Positions 23,186 to 35,139 of a stretch of DNA of 64,000 bases are shown piece after piece. The DNA lies in NCBI RefSeq assembly GCF_011075055.1, contig NC_058146.1, positions 9,287,820 to 9,351,819 on the forward strand, in the 5' to 3' direction. Source of the stretch: Mangifera indica. Its lineage: Eukaryota > Streptophyta > Magnoliopsida > Sapindales > Anacardiaceae. Each line of letters starts with the position of its first letter. Within the stretch, counting starts at the first letter, position 1. Made by a program: the position numbers and the translations under genes. A model generated the notes under the pieces. The model was given only the letters and a program-made list of their open reading frames with translations. It was not told where the DNA came from and did not search any database.

Positions 23186-23496
23186 TAGGGTTAGATTCGA
23201 GTCGAGCTCGAGCTCGGCTCGACTCGGTTTATTTATGGGCGGCTCAAGTTCAGCTCGGCTCATTTTCAGCTCGGCTCGGCTCGGCTCATTTTTCATATCA
23301 AAATGACATCATTTTGTATATATATGGATCAAAACGACGTCATTTTGTATAAAAAATTAAAAAAAAATCTACCGAGCCAACCTGAACCAGCTCGAGCTCG
23401 GCTCGAGCTCGATCGAGCCGAGCCTGACTTATTTCGGGCTCGAACCGAGCCGAGCCGAGCTTGAGCTCGAGCTGGCTCGGCTCGAGTCCAGCCTTA
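23186..23496. mobile_element. hAT-type MITE, GAGCCGAGC-rich, copy 3 (inverted)
   Basis: 311 bp, opposite orientation to copies 1 and 2. It is flanked by a perfect 8-bp duplication, gatagaag (23178-23185 and 23497-23504). Ends are TAGGGTTAGATTCGAG and the complement ..GAGTCCAGCCTTA. Central palindromes are aaaatgacatcatttt (23300-23315) and aaaacgacgtcatttt (23331-23346): one has lost its CpGs, the other keeps most. Frames across it are repeat shadows. Confidence 0.9.
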
Positions 23497-23504
23497 GATA
23501 GAAG

Positions 23505-24838
23505 TCATGTGTTTTATTGATAGTTGTAGGAGTGCTTGGTAGATTCCATGTGTTTTGTCAAAAATGATTGGAAAGAGATATTGAAGTTTGCCAAAGAAAT
23601 GTTGTTGACATAGTCTCTAGGTTTGGGCCTAATATACAAAACACATTTTTCTCTTAAGCCAACTGAATTAGGTCATCACCATCTCTTTCACAACTTTCTT
23701 ATTGCAATGCCTTATCAACAAAACCTGTCTAAACATAGTGTGCAACACTCTCAAGTATCTTGTAGGTGCTTTATTGTCCTTTTCATATTTTTAGAATTAA
23801 TTTTGTGTCGAATTAGGTTGAAATTGAAAATGAAATGTCCATTTTGACCTGACATATAACCGTGTCTAACGTATTCACTCTTGTGTGTATGTTCGCACCT
23901 TGTGCAAGGTATAACCATACATTGCTTAATAAAATAGAATCCTTGTTTAAGAAGGATTTTTTAGCAAAGGGTGAATATGTCGCATTTATATGTTACCCCC
24001 TTAGAATTGAAACCCTGACTTTTTTCATTGCTATTGATTTAGAGAAAAAAAGAAAGTGGATTCCAGAGAGAGAGGAGGCTTCTAATGGTTGCGGAGGAGC
24101 TTCCAATGACCAAAATTCTCAAGGAGAAGAAAGAAAGAACCAGTGACACCAAACTTTATCGGCAAGAGTCTTAGGTAAGTGGGAATGATCTCCTATCTCG
24201 ACAATGTGATTTTTGTGCTTTCTTGTCAACTTGCCTATCTTGGACTTTTGAAGGTTTTGATTATTTGATTTCTCTCATGCGAATGAGTCGTGAATTCTTT
24301 ATATTATGTTCTTAGATTAGAATCCATAAAGAATTGTATATGTATATGTGATATATTGGTGATGGATGTGTTTATGATGATTGTTGAAACCTAGAGGTTT
24401 TCTGTGATGTTGGGATATGATTAAAATTTGGCTAAGAATTATCAAAATTGATTTATAAGAGGCCATGTGCAATCATGCCTTACATGGTCACAAATATACA
24501 TGGGTTGGAAATAACAAGGGTATACACCTACGCATGGCAACATGCATGCCTATACGTCCCTCACAAGGATTTTGAATTAGAATGAAGAAGAAGAACAATA
24601 GGACAAGAGACATATAGCCATGTGTTGAATGATGTACGCTCGTACGCCTTCTTTTTTCAACCATGTACGCTCAGGAGAGAAATCAAGAGTGATTGTACGT
24701 GTTTCGAAAGAGATACGCCTATATGTTGTAAAGAGGTAAGCTTGTACGTTCTCTTTCTTCTTGCATGTATGCCCATGAAACATGGGATGACCATGCATGC
24801 TGAATTGCAAAGAGGTAAGCACGTGTTGTTAAGAAAAG
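23505..24838. other. Intergenic; tacgc/gcatgc-rich repeats near the end
   Basis: No credible gene. From about 24500 to 24835, short phrases recur: gcatgcctatacg, tacgctcgtacgcc, gtaaagaggtaagc near 24727, and gcaaagaggtaagc near 24807. They look like diverged tandem or LTR-type units. The boundary with the next LTR piece is sharp at 24839. Confidence 0.45.
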
Positions 24839-25143
24839 TGCCCTAAAGCCAATTGGTTCATACTTGCGTATAATGTAATTTATCTAGTTTTAATAAAATG
24901 TATTTATTATTTATTCATTTTAATGTCTACATAATACATTCATAAGAATAATATGCCATTAAAATAGTAGAATCATGACAAGAGGATCAAATGACTAATT
25001 GTGAGAACTTTATAAACACATTAAATAGTCATTCTAGAAATGTCTATAATCTCAATATTACTTTGATTAAGGACAAAAGTAATAAAGATAAGAGTATTAT
25101 AGTATTGAGTGGCCTTATCAAAAGGTAACAACAGTGTTCAGGA
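24839..25143 (+). repeat. Truncated LTR, same family as 3195/7269
   Basis: Starts tgccctaaagccaattgg, matching the LTR start tgtcctagagtcaattg seen on the - strand at 4913. It continues through homologous blocks (aatatgccattaaaatagta, attctagaaatgtctataat, ttatcaaaaggtaacaaca). It stops after about 300 bp where unrelated DNA begins. Confidence 0.65.
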
Positions 25144-25268
25144 AAAACCCTAAAACAGAAAAAACGGATATAAAATTCGAAAACTATACGATAAGAAACC
25201 CTAGATAACAAAATTCTCAATTTACCCCCTCATGAAAATTCCTTTTTAAAACAAGTCAATTGTTATAT

Positions 25269-25922
25269 GGCAAATTTCAGAAAAACCCGCTGTGTTCTAA
25301 GGAAACTCCCCAGCTCCCCAATATTTTAAGAAAGCTATTTTACCCCTCTAACCCACGATCAATGTCTGCTGACCGTGGGAGAAATCATTTGACCGTGGGA
25401 AATACTGTTCCCACGGTCAGACTGCCAATCCTTCGGTAGCCATTTGCGGCCAAAATTTGGTTGTTTTGGCCAAAATTTTTTCATAAATCAAATCTACACG
25501 TTGTATAATATAAAACCCCTCAATCAATTCAACAAAAACAACCAAGAATCAAAACATTTTAAGCATTGTTCAAATCGAAACCCTAAAATTTTAAACTTCA
25601 AAATCTCAGTCAAATCTCAATAATATGAGCAATAACTTGATTCAAACAAGATTATGGGAGATATACTAACCTTCTTTGCCATTTGCGGTTGTCGGAAAGT
25701 AAGAAAATCGACAGAAATCTGGTTGACCGTGGGAAAGTGGGAAATTTTGAATTTTCTTTGAATTTGCACAGTGAAATGACCGTGGGAAATAAGAAATTTG
25801 TTGTGTTTATATATGGGGGCAGTTTCGTCATTTCACAAAACCTGGGCATTTTTGCTTAAACCCGAATATTTTGGGCAATTTTCTTAGACCCCTTAAATTT
25901 TGGCTATTTTTTATAATTTCCC
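25269..25922. mobile_element. Candidate inverted-repeat element with gaccgtggga motifs
   Basis: Left arm (ggcaaatttcagaaaaaccc, then ttctaaggaaactcc and ccaatatttt) is imperfectly inverted at the right (cgaatattttgggcaatttt, then cttagacccc, ending ..ataatttcc). The 10-mer gaccgtggga occurs at 25371, 25391, 25725 and 25778, and inverted at 25409-25418. Target duplication not identified, so edges are approximate. Confidence 0.5.
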
Positions 25923-26211
25923 TTTTTTTAATGTGTTTGGGTTTTGTAACTAAGGGGATTATGCTATGTTATGAAATCGTTTTGGAGGTTTTTTTTTGCT
26001 TGGCTTGTTGTAGAGTTCTCGCTATCTTTTTTTATTTTTTGGTAAGTTAGTTCTTGCTATCTTACCTTCTTTTAAAGGGAAAAATGTGCTTAAATTGTTT
26101 ATCTTATCTTCTCCTTAAAGAATAGGGTATGTTTTTGTTTATATATACACTTAAATATATATATTTATATATAAAATCTACTTGTATTTTAACCAAAACT
26201 TTAACATCAAT

Positions 26212-26792
26212 TAGGAGTGAATAAAAACTAAACTGAGCATAAACACTTTCCAACTTGAGTTCAACTCAAATAAAAAAGGGTTTAACTTGAGTTCAACTTG
26301 AGTTTTTTATTTGTCAAGCCAAAATCAAAAGTGGATAGAGTTTGGGTCAAATATAAAATGGTTTAGCTCGGTTCAACTTAAATTCGGTTCGAATTCATGA
26401 CTCAAATATGTAGTTCAAATTCATAATTCGAATTCATAGTTCAAGTTCATGAATCATTGACAAAATGATATTGTTTTACTCAATAATAGATAAACAATAT
26501 TATTTTGTAAATGAGTTGTAAACTCAAACCACGAACATAAATCATGAATTTAAATCACAGATTTAAATTATTAATTCAAGCCACAAATCCAAAATACAAA
26601 TTCAAACAATGAATTGAGACTGAACTCAAGTTGAACCTAGTCAAGTACCCCATCAGTCAAATTTGAATCAATTTAAAAAATGAGCCAACTGTTCAAACTC
26701 AAACTCGATTTAAATTCAAATTAAACAAATTCAAACCAAACTGAGTCGAGTTGACTTTTGATATTGAGTGACTTGGTTTGGATTCAACCTTA
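26212..26792. mobile_element. hAT-type MITE, strongly decayed copy
   Basis: About 581 bp of aactcaa/ttgagtt-type repeats on both sides of an AT-rich centre (aaaatgatattgtttt, then acaatattattttg). Ends taggagtgaat and ..ggattcaacctta fit the family TIR. The candidate duplications acatcaat and gctttaat match at only 5 of 8, so edges are less sure. Confidence 0.55.
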
Positions 26793-27572
26793 GCTTTAAT
26801 GAAAATTGCCTTTTAAATTCCAAAAAATTTCACTATCCAAATAAAGGTTGGAACATCTCAAATAAACTATAAACTTGTAAGGTTAAGCATTGAATGAAGA
26901 ATTTTTTTGTCCCTTTTACTAGACATGTCAAGGGGCCTAGGTTGGCCTAAGGCTTGTGTCAAGCCCTTGATTTTGGCATAACTTGTTATTGTAGCAAGTC
27001 GTGTTAGGCTTGTGAGTTGTCTAGATGATGTCTGGATCTAAAAAATCACACCCATAGGCCAACCCGACATGACCCACTATTGTAATAGGCTGTTAAAAAA
27101 TAAAAAATTGAAAAAAAACATGAAAGCAGGTGCAAAACTGACGTGATGGAACTCTTCACCAACCAATGGTTATTAGCCAGACCAATTACCTTTTTTTTTC
27201 TTTTTTATTTTTCTGTGTAAACCCTTCCCTCTCTCCCAAAAACATAATTTCTCAATCTCTGTCTTTCTTAAATCTCTCAATCTCAAATTCTTGCAATCAA
27301 TTTTTAATAGTCTAACGATTTAGATTATGTTTGTTTTACAATTTTATCAATCATTATTTTTCATTTATTAAAAAATTACAAGTGGATCTAGACTCACATG
27401 AGTTCAATCCATTTTAATACTTTGAAAGTGATAAAACTCAGTATGTTTGTTGATGACACATCTAGAGCATTGACACGTGAAAATGTAACACTACCAATAG
27501 AAAAATAAAATAAAATAATTGGCAGTGTGAGATCTCTTTGATCAAATCGAAAAAATGATAATTAGACGAATA

Positions 27573-27664
27573 GTGTGCAAACACAATGGTTCTTGTTCAA
27601 CATGTGCCAACTCGAGCGGCATCGATCATCTTTTCCATTGTATTTCTGAATATTGTACATAGAT
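27573..27664 (+). pseudogene. Possible BED zinc-finger remnant of hAT transposase
   Basis: Cys- and His-containing pattern VCKHNGSCSTC..SSGIDHLFH..SEYC in one frame ending in a stop. It fits the spacing of plant hAT BED fingers (C-x2-C, then SGT-x-HL-x2-H and a final C), although the second cysteine reads as asparagine. Its position just inside the left end of a hAT element supports the call. Very short. Confidence 0.4.
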
Positions 27665-27844
27665 TCCATACCACTTAAGAAGGCAAAAACAAATTGTCTT
27701 TACCAGATTACGATCGGTTGGTAGCTTCACTATAATAAGTAATCTGAGCAATTTAGACGTTTGAGAAATGATGAACTTCACCTACAATCAACAAAAGATG
27801 TACGACTATATGACCATATATGTTGATGCGTCTAACAAACCTTT

Positions 27845-29627
27845 TACAAATGTGTCAGGGGATCAAACAACTGATCGTGGGAACCCTATAACACATTAGA
27901 TAACCATTCTAAAAATGTCTATAATCTTGACAATATTATGACCTAAGGCATAAGTAATAGTGATGATATTATCATAGTGTTAAGAGACCACACTAAAAGG
28001 CGGCGATAGTTCTTACATGTCAAAGCTATTAGTTAACAACTTGATGTAACACGTGGGTGCACATTGTACAAATGTTCATCAGACGAACCTAACAAGAGGA
28101 TTTTTAGACAGATGGTTGCTCTTGTGTCTGTTGGAATAAATCCTCCAAATCATAGGTACATGTGGTCCTTAGACTTGATGTCACCACACCATCCAATGTA
28201 CCGTTGTAACTAGGGTGCCATAAAGATGGTGACTAACCATAATGATATCTGTATGAAGGCTATAGTGGATCAATAAAGGATTTGTTATTCATCGAGTATG
28301 GAGGTGATATCTCATATGAGAAGACTAAAAGACATTGTAACCACTTGAATCTATGCCTATAGTGGGATTGGGTCATAACCTGGTCTAAGTTGTTTGGTTA
28401 TTGATGTGTATCAATCCATATCAAGGAGTCAATGAAATAGACACATATCCATATCTTAGTTTTAAGAGATATCAATTGACGAAAGGATCAAATTGTACAC
28501 AACTGTATAGTTGACAAAGTTAAGAGTAGTTCATTGAAACTCTATCAATCGAGTGGCCAACATGCCTTGCTAGAGACCAATCTAGGTTTGTGTTTGAATT
28601 TGTTCCAAATCCAAACATTACCAGATTTGATAGAGAGTCTATGGGTTACATGCATATAGAAGTTGATTTGGACTATAAAACATTGGATTATTTGATTATA
28701 ATCTTGATGTATATTGGGTAGTATGAATTTCGATTGAACTAGGCTTATCCAGTATGATTGAATTAGTTCAGTTTGACTTTTACTAAACCATGAACGATAA
28801 TGCATGTCTAGTAAACAGGAATGACCGTGTCATGATAGTCAAATCGTGTATCAAAAACCTAATTTTTTGTATCATATATCATATATCATATCGTATGATA
28901 TAATACATCTTTTAAAAAATAAAATAAAATAATATCATTAAAATAATAAAAAGTATAATTAATAAGTCATCATTTAAAAAAAAAATCACAAACACCTTTA
29001 AAATTTTAAAATTTTCATATACACCTCTACGGTATCATTATTTTTTTTTTTAAATGTGTATTGTTTTGTATTAATAATATGTATTGGATTAGTAATATTA
29101 ATTCAATACACCTTATGATACATATCATTTTTTATATTGATCGTATCGTATTATATCATATTGTATTGTAGATGTGTATCGTAAGATACTGAACTATGTC
29201 GTGCATGCCTTTAGTGCATGACCATTCATGGCGTTCTTTATTTATATAAACACGATTTCAGAATTTAAAAAGCACATTCGTTGCAAACCCTAGCCATCAC
29301 ACATGACTCTTAATACACACATATACTATCCACAAAGCTTTAGCAGCCTCTAGTGCACAATTTAGTCTCTCCAAGTTCGTGTTTTGTATGGATGCCAAGA
29401 TGTTGCCTCATTTGTGGGTTGGATAGTGATCTCATAAGCCATGTAAAGATTTAGAGGAGTCATCCAACACATGTATTATTTTTTAAACACCTTATGAATG
29501 TTTATCACATTTTCATGAAATTATTCTTCGTAACATGATTCATGGTGAGGTTTTCGAGCTTTCTCTAATTAAATTTTTATAATATATTTTGCTACTCTAC
29601 TAGTATTCGTGACCCAAAAACCCAACA
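27845..29627 (+). repeat. Diverged LTR-type sequence nested in hAT element
   Basis: Recognisable blocks of the 3195/7269 LTR family in + orientation: ataaccattctaaaaatgtc, tatcatagtgttaagagacc, then cttatacaa-like and gtgatatctcatatgagaag blocks, ending near gacccaaaaacccaaca. The start is truncated. Probably a solo or degenerate LTR. Contains a palindromic AT-rich insert at 28840-29190. Confidence 0.5.
28840..29190. repeat. Palindromic AT-rich MITE-like repeat (atcatat/cgatac type)
   Basis: The left half contains repeated tatcatatatcatatatcat and cgtatgat; the right half has the inverted gatcgtatcgtattatatc and gtatcgtaagatac. Halves pair around a poly(A)/poly(T) centre. Boundaries are not defined by a clear duplication. 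Confidence 0.45.
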
Positions 29628-30478
29628 CTTACCTAGTGGAAAGCACATCAAACCACTTATCTTGTACTCTCTACCATAGTGCACAATTTACTAACACCTC
29701 TAATATTCACTATAGCATCAAAATCAACTTTTAGTGCAACTAAATGTATGCTAAATTATAAGCGCTCCAACTTTCGCTCTAATATGATCAAAATAATAAT
29801 TTGTATTAAAGATTAGGTGACTATCGAATTTTGTAATCAAGTTACAAAAGATATATTTAAAGATTTTAAGAATTTGAATGTCGAACATGAAAAAAAATTA
29901 TATCAACAAGAATTACAATTTGTATATCATGTAAATGAATTGATTTATATTACATTCAATTTTTTTTGTTTAACTATAGTATTCTTTTACCATAAGTGAT
30001 GTATTATCAATAAAATTTTTGAATTACTGTTCTTGATTCTATTAATTTAAAAGTAAATATAAATTAATAATATTTAAATAATTATTATTAAGTTAATGGG
30101 TTGGTCCATTACCCAACACAACATAACATGCTTTAGTATGGGTTGTGCCGCGAGCCTTCATTATCTAGTAGGCCGGCTTGGTCCGCATTGTGGCAGGCCT
30201 TGGGCTGACAGCCTACCAGGCCAATGGGCCAAGTCAAGACTGGCACAGCCCAACTCGTTGGCATGTCTGCCTTTTACTCTCAGCTTGATTTTCTATGACC
30301 AAAAATGGCATCAGGCGTAACTCCAGGTAAAATGAATAAGCATCCTACCATAACATGCTACATTCATTGAAACTTCAGGCTTTTCTTTGGAAAAATTTCA
30401 AAACTAATAGCCTTGAGTTAAAACACAACAAAAGCCAGTAATAGTCCAATTCACTTGAATGAAGGGGCCGATGCAACC

Positions 30479-33400
30479 TTATTGTCTCTTCTTGGTGCTC
30501 TGAAGCGAAAATGATGGGTCAACAGAACGACCTGTATCAGGTATTCTTGCAGTTGTAGTAGAGCCCCCGTCTGCAGGTTCTCCAGAGGGATCTTCACCCT
30601 TTAATAAACCAGCAGAAGATGTTTCTTGAGAACTCTCACTGGGCACATTCCCGAGTAGGCTCTTGTACATAGTGATAGCTTGTGCTATAATGCTTGCAGG
30701 ATTGGAAGCAGCACTAGGAAGCAACATTGTGGTACCCTACAAAAGAGTGGAATGCAAGGAAAGTACAGGGAAAACTTCAGTAAATTAGTAAGACAACACT
30801 TTATTGGCACACAATACTTGATAGCTCAATTTTTTTACCTCCTTGGCAATCTTACTAAAGGCTTGCATATATTGCTCAGCGATTCGCAAACTTGCTGCCT
30901 GTAAAATTGCAACATAATCTTGATCCTCAATGAAGAATAGAGATTGACCATATAAACACATAAAAAAAGTTACCTCCGCTGCTTTATATTTCAAATAATT
31001 ATAAAAAATAGTATAGTTCAATACTAACTTCTTATTCAGATTGATTTTGAAGACAGTATTCCACAAGTAGTTGAAAGAACAACTATTGTTGTCGTTGTTA
31101 TTATTGTTATTGTTGTTGTTGTTGTTATCCCTCTCTTTTGGTAAGCATTGTGTTGTACTTGTGTGAGTCAATTTCCAAAACCAAAAGGTATCTACCAATA
31201 TCATAACATGCTTCTCCAGTGAACACAGGTGAGTAGAAAGTGCGCTATTCACAGGTCTCCTTATTTGGCTTAATAAGAGAGCATAAAATTACTTGTAGAA
31301 TTATTTTTAGTGTTGTGTCTAGACCAATCTAAAACCATAATAAGTACAAAAAATAATGGGGCACTGTAAACTCAATGGAACAGGAAACAATGCAGATTAG
31401 CATTATGCAATCAAGGTTTCTATTTCCTCTCTCCTAGTCAAAGTATCAAAGATACGAAACAAAAATAAGGATTACAGAACATCACCTCTACTCCCCCATT
31501 TTCCTTTAGGGATTGTGACACCATGGCAAGACCTTTGGCAGTTGCATTAGCTTTAGCAATAATGGCCTCTGCTTCACCTGAAGTAGATATGGAAGAAGTT
31601 AACCTACATCAGTTTAGGAAGATCATGATCAAGACCGACCACATTAATTTCAAAATTAAGTTGGTTGGCTCCGTATGACCACAGGAATAAGCCAACTTAA
31701 ACCAAAACTTAAGCTAAATGTATACACAGTTCACATATTCAACCACATGTCAGAAATGCTATATAAAGTTTTCACAATTTGCTGCATCAACTAATAATAC
31801 CATGCTACCTATGCATAGTTTCAATTTGCAGCAATTCATACAAAATACTTATGAATTATGAATTTAGAAGTATTTATGCTTTCTGCATCTGAAGTGATAA
31901 GCATACAATGCATAATTTTACATCAAATTAATAACTGACCTTGTGCCCTGTTCACCTGATCCATCTTTGCAGCTTCTGATGCTAAGATAACTGCACTTTT
32001 CTTACCATCAGCAATATTAATATTGGCCTGTCTTTCTCCTGTTAAATATTGCAAAGGCATCAATAAGCAATAATACATAACTCTGCCATATTGATAAAAA
32101 AGGGTTTGCAATACCCGTTAACATTCAGTACATTCTTTGACCTCATCAGGAATCAAAATATCAGAATAACGACATTACCTTCTGATTCCAAAATTTGAGC
32201 TCTCTTTTTACGCTCAGCTTCTGCTTGCATCTCCATAGCTGCTCGTACCCCAGGAGGTGGAGATATATCCCCTGATGAAATAAAGGCAGTTCATAATAAA
32301 AATCTCAAAAACCAAAAGATATAATTGATACGTTAAACTTGAAAAAGAAATAGGAAGCAACTCACTAATTTCATAACGAAGGCACTGCAGACCCCAGTCT
32401 TTAGCAGCAACATTGATGGCTTCCTGTGACAGAAATTCAAATTTCAAACAATCATTGGCCACAAATTATAACACCTATTTGATATCAATTTTAAACAAGA
32501 GATACAAACAATTTTATGAAAACACTTCTAGTAGAAATTAGTCAAAATACTTTAGAAATCAGTTTTCTTTTTTCTTTAATTTCCAAAAACTAAGGTGACA
32601 TTAAAAAAATTCCTTTTCTTTTTCTATAACTTTTACCTCTAAAAACTGCATTTAAGCACGATACCATATAAATTTTCACATAACAAACTAAACTGGGCCT
32701 GAATAAATAAATGAAGAAAAGCAAACCAGACACAATCATTGCACAAAAAAAAAAAAAAATCATGTTTAACTTAAATATATTTTTTCTTTAAAAAAAAAAA
32801 GCCCTATTATTTGAAAGGTTTTCAAACTCAATTCTTTTTCATACAATTCTAAAAACTAGTACTAAATAAAAAAACAGATTTTATTTTATTTCGATATCCT
32901 TTGCCTCTTAAATCAGCCTTTGAGTATTATATCATTTATTGTTTCGGTCACAAACTAAACTTTGCTACAAATAATTAAGTGAAAATTAAAAATAAAGTTA
33001 CCACAATCTTTTCATTGAGAGTATCTCTTTCTTCAAAAGTCTTGTCAAGAGTAATCTTCCCAAGTTCACTTCTCATTGTGGTCTGAGCCAACTGAATCAC
33101 AGCATAAATTGGATTCTCAACTCCATAAGAGGCAAGATTTGGGTCCACAATCTTCACATAAAGTACCCCGTCAATCAAAATGCTAACATTATCTTTCGTA
33201 ATTGCTGACTGATCTGGAATCGGAATCGCTTCTTCTTTCAGAGAATGTACATAAGCTATACGATCCACAAATGGAATCAAAAAATGAATCCCCGACGGCA
33301 ATGTTTTCACGTATTTCCCAAATCTTTCAATGACAAAAGCTTTCTTTTCCGGTACTATTCTAATTCCCCAGTTCATCGGAGGTATTATCTCGTAGTCCGA

Positions 33401-33541
33401 ACTGAGACCTCGTCCTGAACGGAGATTCCGTACATGGGTTGTGAAGAATTGTGGAGAAAGCGATGATGGTGAAGAGATTTTTGAGGATGACGATTGTTGG
33501 AGATAGCGCAGAGATTTTGCTGCAACGTTCGGTTTCCACAT
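30479..33541 (-). CDS. SLP1: Stomatin-like protein, mitochondrial (SPFH/Band 7)
   Basis: Seven exons on the - strand: 33541-33002, 32423-32366, 32271-32179, 32038-31940, 31577-31486, 30898-30839 and 30736-30479. All introns are GT..AG and phases are consistent, giving 399 aa plus stop. Residues 1-45 are rich in Ser/Arg and lack acids, as in a mitochondrial presequence. The SPFH/Band 7 domain follows: [24 protein letters not shown]-type [19 protein letters not shown], then [20 protein letters not shown], and [19 protein letters not shown] over an exon junction. A helical [11 protein letters not shown] / EGERQANI region comes next, then the C-terminal [20 protein letters not shown] block. Plant SLP1/SLP2 are inner-membrane scaffold proteins linked to respiratory supercomplex organisation and protein quality control. 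Length is near that of plant homologues (about 400 aa). The start codon opens the presequence. SLP1 versus SLP2 is not certain. Confidence 0.93.
31085..31128. repeat. (GTT)n microsatellite in SLP intron
   Basis: Interrupted GTT/ATT trinucleotide run within the fifth intron (30899-31485). It produces a poly-Asn shadow frame on the - strand that is not a protein. Confidence 0.85.
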
Positions 33542-33737
33542 TTTGAAGAAGAAGAAGAAATTGAAGAAGGGCTTGACTTGAGTTTCGTTGGGAGGAAGAA
33601 ATGTGTTAAAGCCCTAGATAAACCTTCCCAATTACCTTAAAAGGCAGAAAATATCATTTTTCCATCTAGGTTTGTCGCACAAATAAGTTTCAAAAAACAT
33701 ATTTTCCCACCTACAGTTAAAATTTAAACATCAATTT

Positions 33738-34003
33738 TAGAGTATGGTTCAAACCGAGTTAGTTAAAACTCGATAATTAGTTTGGCTAAATCAAGCTTGA
33801 AACAAGCTTGTTCGAGCTCCAATTTGGGGGTGTTCGACTATCTAGACCTACAAGCTTGGACTATCTCATTTCAAAATAATCAAAAATAAATTATTTTGAT
33901 GTATATATATTAAAATAATATTATTTTAATTAAAAGAAAAACAAATTTGAATTCGACTTTATACTTAATAGAACTCAAATTTGGCTTCTCTTCAACCAAA
34001 CTA
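33738..34003. mobile_element. Decayed hAT-type MITE upstream of SLP gene
   Basis: Two caagcttg-type GC-poor repeat halves flank aaaataaattatttt and aaaataatattatttt. These occupy the positions of the two central palindromes in younger copies. Ends tagagtatggttcaaacc and ..ggttgaa-type complement ..ccaaacta are plausible TIRs. No clear target duplication. It lies about 200 bp upstream of the SLP start codon, inside or next to the promoter. Confidence 0.45.
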
Positions 34004-35130
34004 AACTTGAGATAGTGGCAAACCGAAGGGGAATCATCTAACCCCACTTAGGTTATAAATATTTGTAGTTACCCCCTTATATATGAAAAATGAGTGTTTT
34101 AAATTTTAATATTAGTCCATTTCCATCACGACAATACAGTAATACATAAATTCAATTCTGAAAATTACATTTATTTAACACAACAGTAATTTGTCTCTCA
34201 ATTTTAACCAATCAAATAACCTTCAAATCTTGTAAATTATATATCATTAGAAAAAACATTCAAAGAGCTTTTTAACGGTATATAATGTTAACCACAATTT
34301 AATCAACATGGCATTCAAAACTAGTTTAAAAGTTTGCTGATAAAAATTGGAAATTGCAAAAACACACACTGTGAACAGTAATCCGAGGCATACAACACAC
34401 ATTCAAGTCTTCACACTTTGAATTTCAAGGGAAATATACAATATAACCAAGACATAAAGGAAAGTTTCATCAACCTTTGGGTCTTCCACCAAGAATGATT
34501 GAATAAAGGAAATGAGATAAAAGCCAACAAAGTTTTTCTTCAAATTTTCATTCAAAATGCTAACCAACCCTTTTACAAAGTATAACCACATTTTATATAG
34601 GGAAGAAGTGATGGCAAAATGGACTTTCTAATAGAAAATCTATTAATTTTTTTAAACAAAAATCCCTTGAATTAAGCTAAGTCATGCATTCTAAACCAAG
34701 CTTATACATAGTAATTAACTAAAGACAAAAATGATTTGTTTTTTCCTTTTAACTTTAGGAATTATGTTTTTTAACTAAAACAACTAAATTCTAACTTAGT
34801 TCCAATGTAACTAAAACTCAATTTTGGGCTCCTCAAAATAATGCTTGGATGTTTGGGTCATTGATGGATTTCAAAAATTACACTTTTGGATCAATTGGAC
34901 CAATTATATAAGTAGGTCTTAAGTCCACTTAAGGAGGTTATACCCAAAGGTGGATTTGGACCAAAATTGAGGAGGTATTGCATCCTTAGGCTTGTATGTT
35001 GGTGGAAATTCATTCATCTTAACTTTTTAGGTGGCATGGTGACTTGAAGAAGATATGGAGGTCAAAAATGGAGAAGGACCCATGTATACATCAAATATCC
35101 TTTCATGTCTCAAAAATTATTAGTTTAATA
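34004..35130. other. Intergenic, no feature recognised
   Basis: AT-rich, only short chance frames on both strands. Confidence 0.5.
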
Positions 35131-35139
35131 TATTAAAAA

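Larger units (their letters stand above)
26920..30269. mobile_element. hAT element, 3.35 kb, perfect 8-bp duplication, interrupted
   Basis: Left end TAGACATGTCAAGGGGCC; the right end, read inverted, is CAGACATGCCAACGAG. Both are followed inwards by GC-rich gcc/ggc DNA (to about 27080 and from about 30085). The target duplication ccttttac is perfect (26912-26919 and 30270-30277). Near 27573-27664 the + frame reads VCKHNGSC, then GIDHLFHCISEYC and a stop, resembling a degraded BED zinc finger of hAT transposases. Much of the inside (27845-29627) is an LTR-type insertion, so transposase is mostly gone or replaced. Confidence 0.7.

Noticed and set aside
23862..24146. 94-codon + frame with a charged C-terminus
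   Set aside because: No recognisable domain, no supporting splice pattern, flanked by repeats; likely chance.
29817..29999. 60-codon + frame inside the 3.35-kb hAT element, considered as a transposase C-terminus
   Set aside because: No hAT dimerisation motif could be recognised.
30785..31252. 155-codon - frame with a poly-Asn run
   Set aside because: Reads through SLP exon 6 into intron 5 and a GTT microsatellite; only 30839-30898 is coding.
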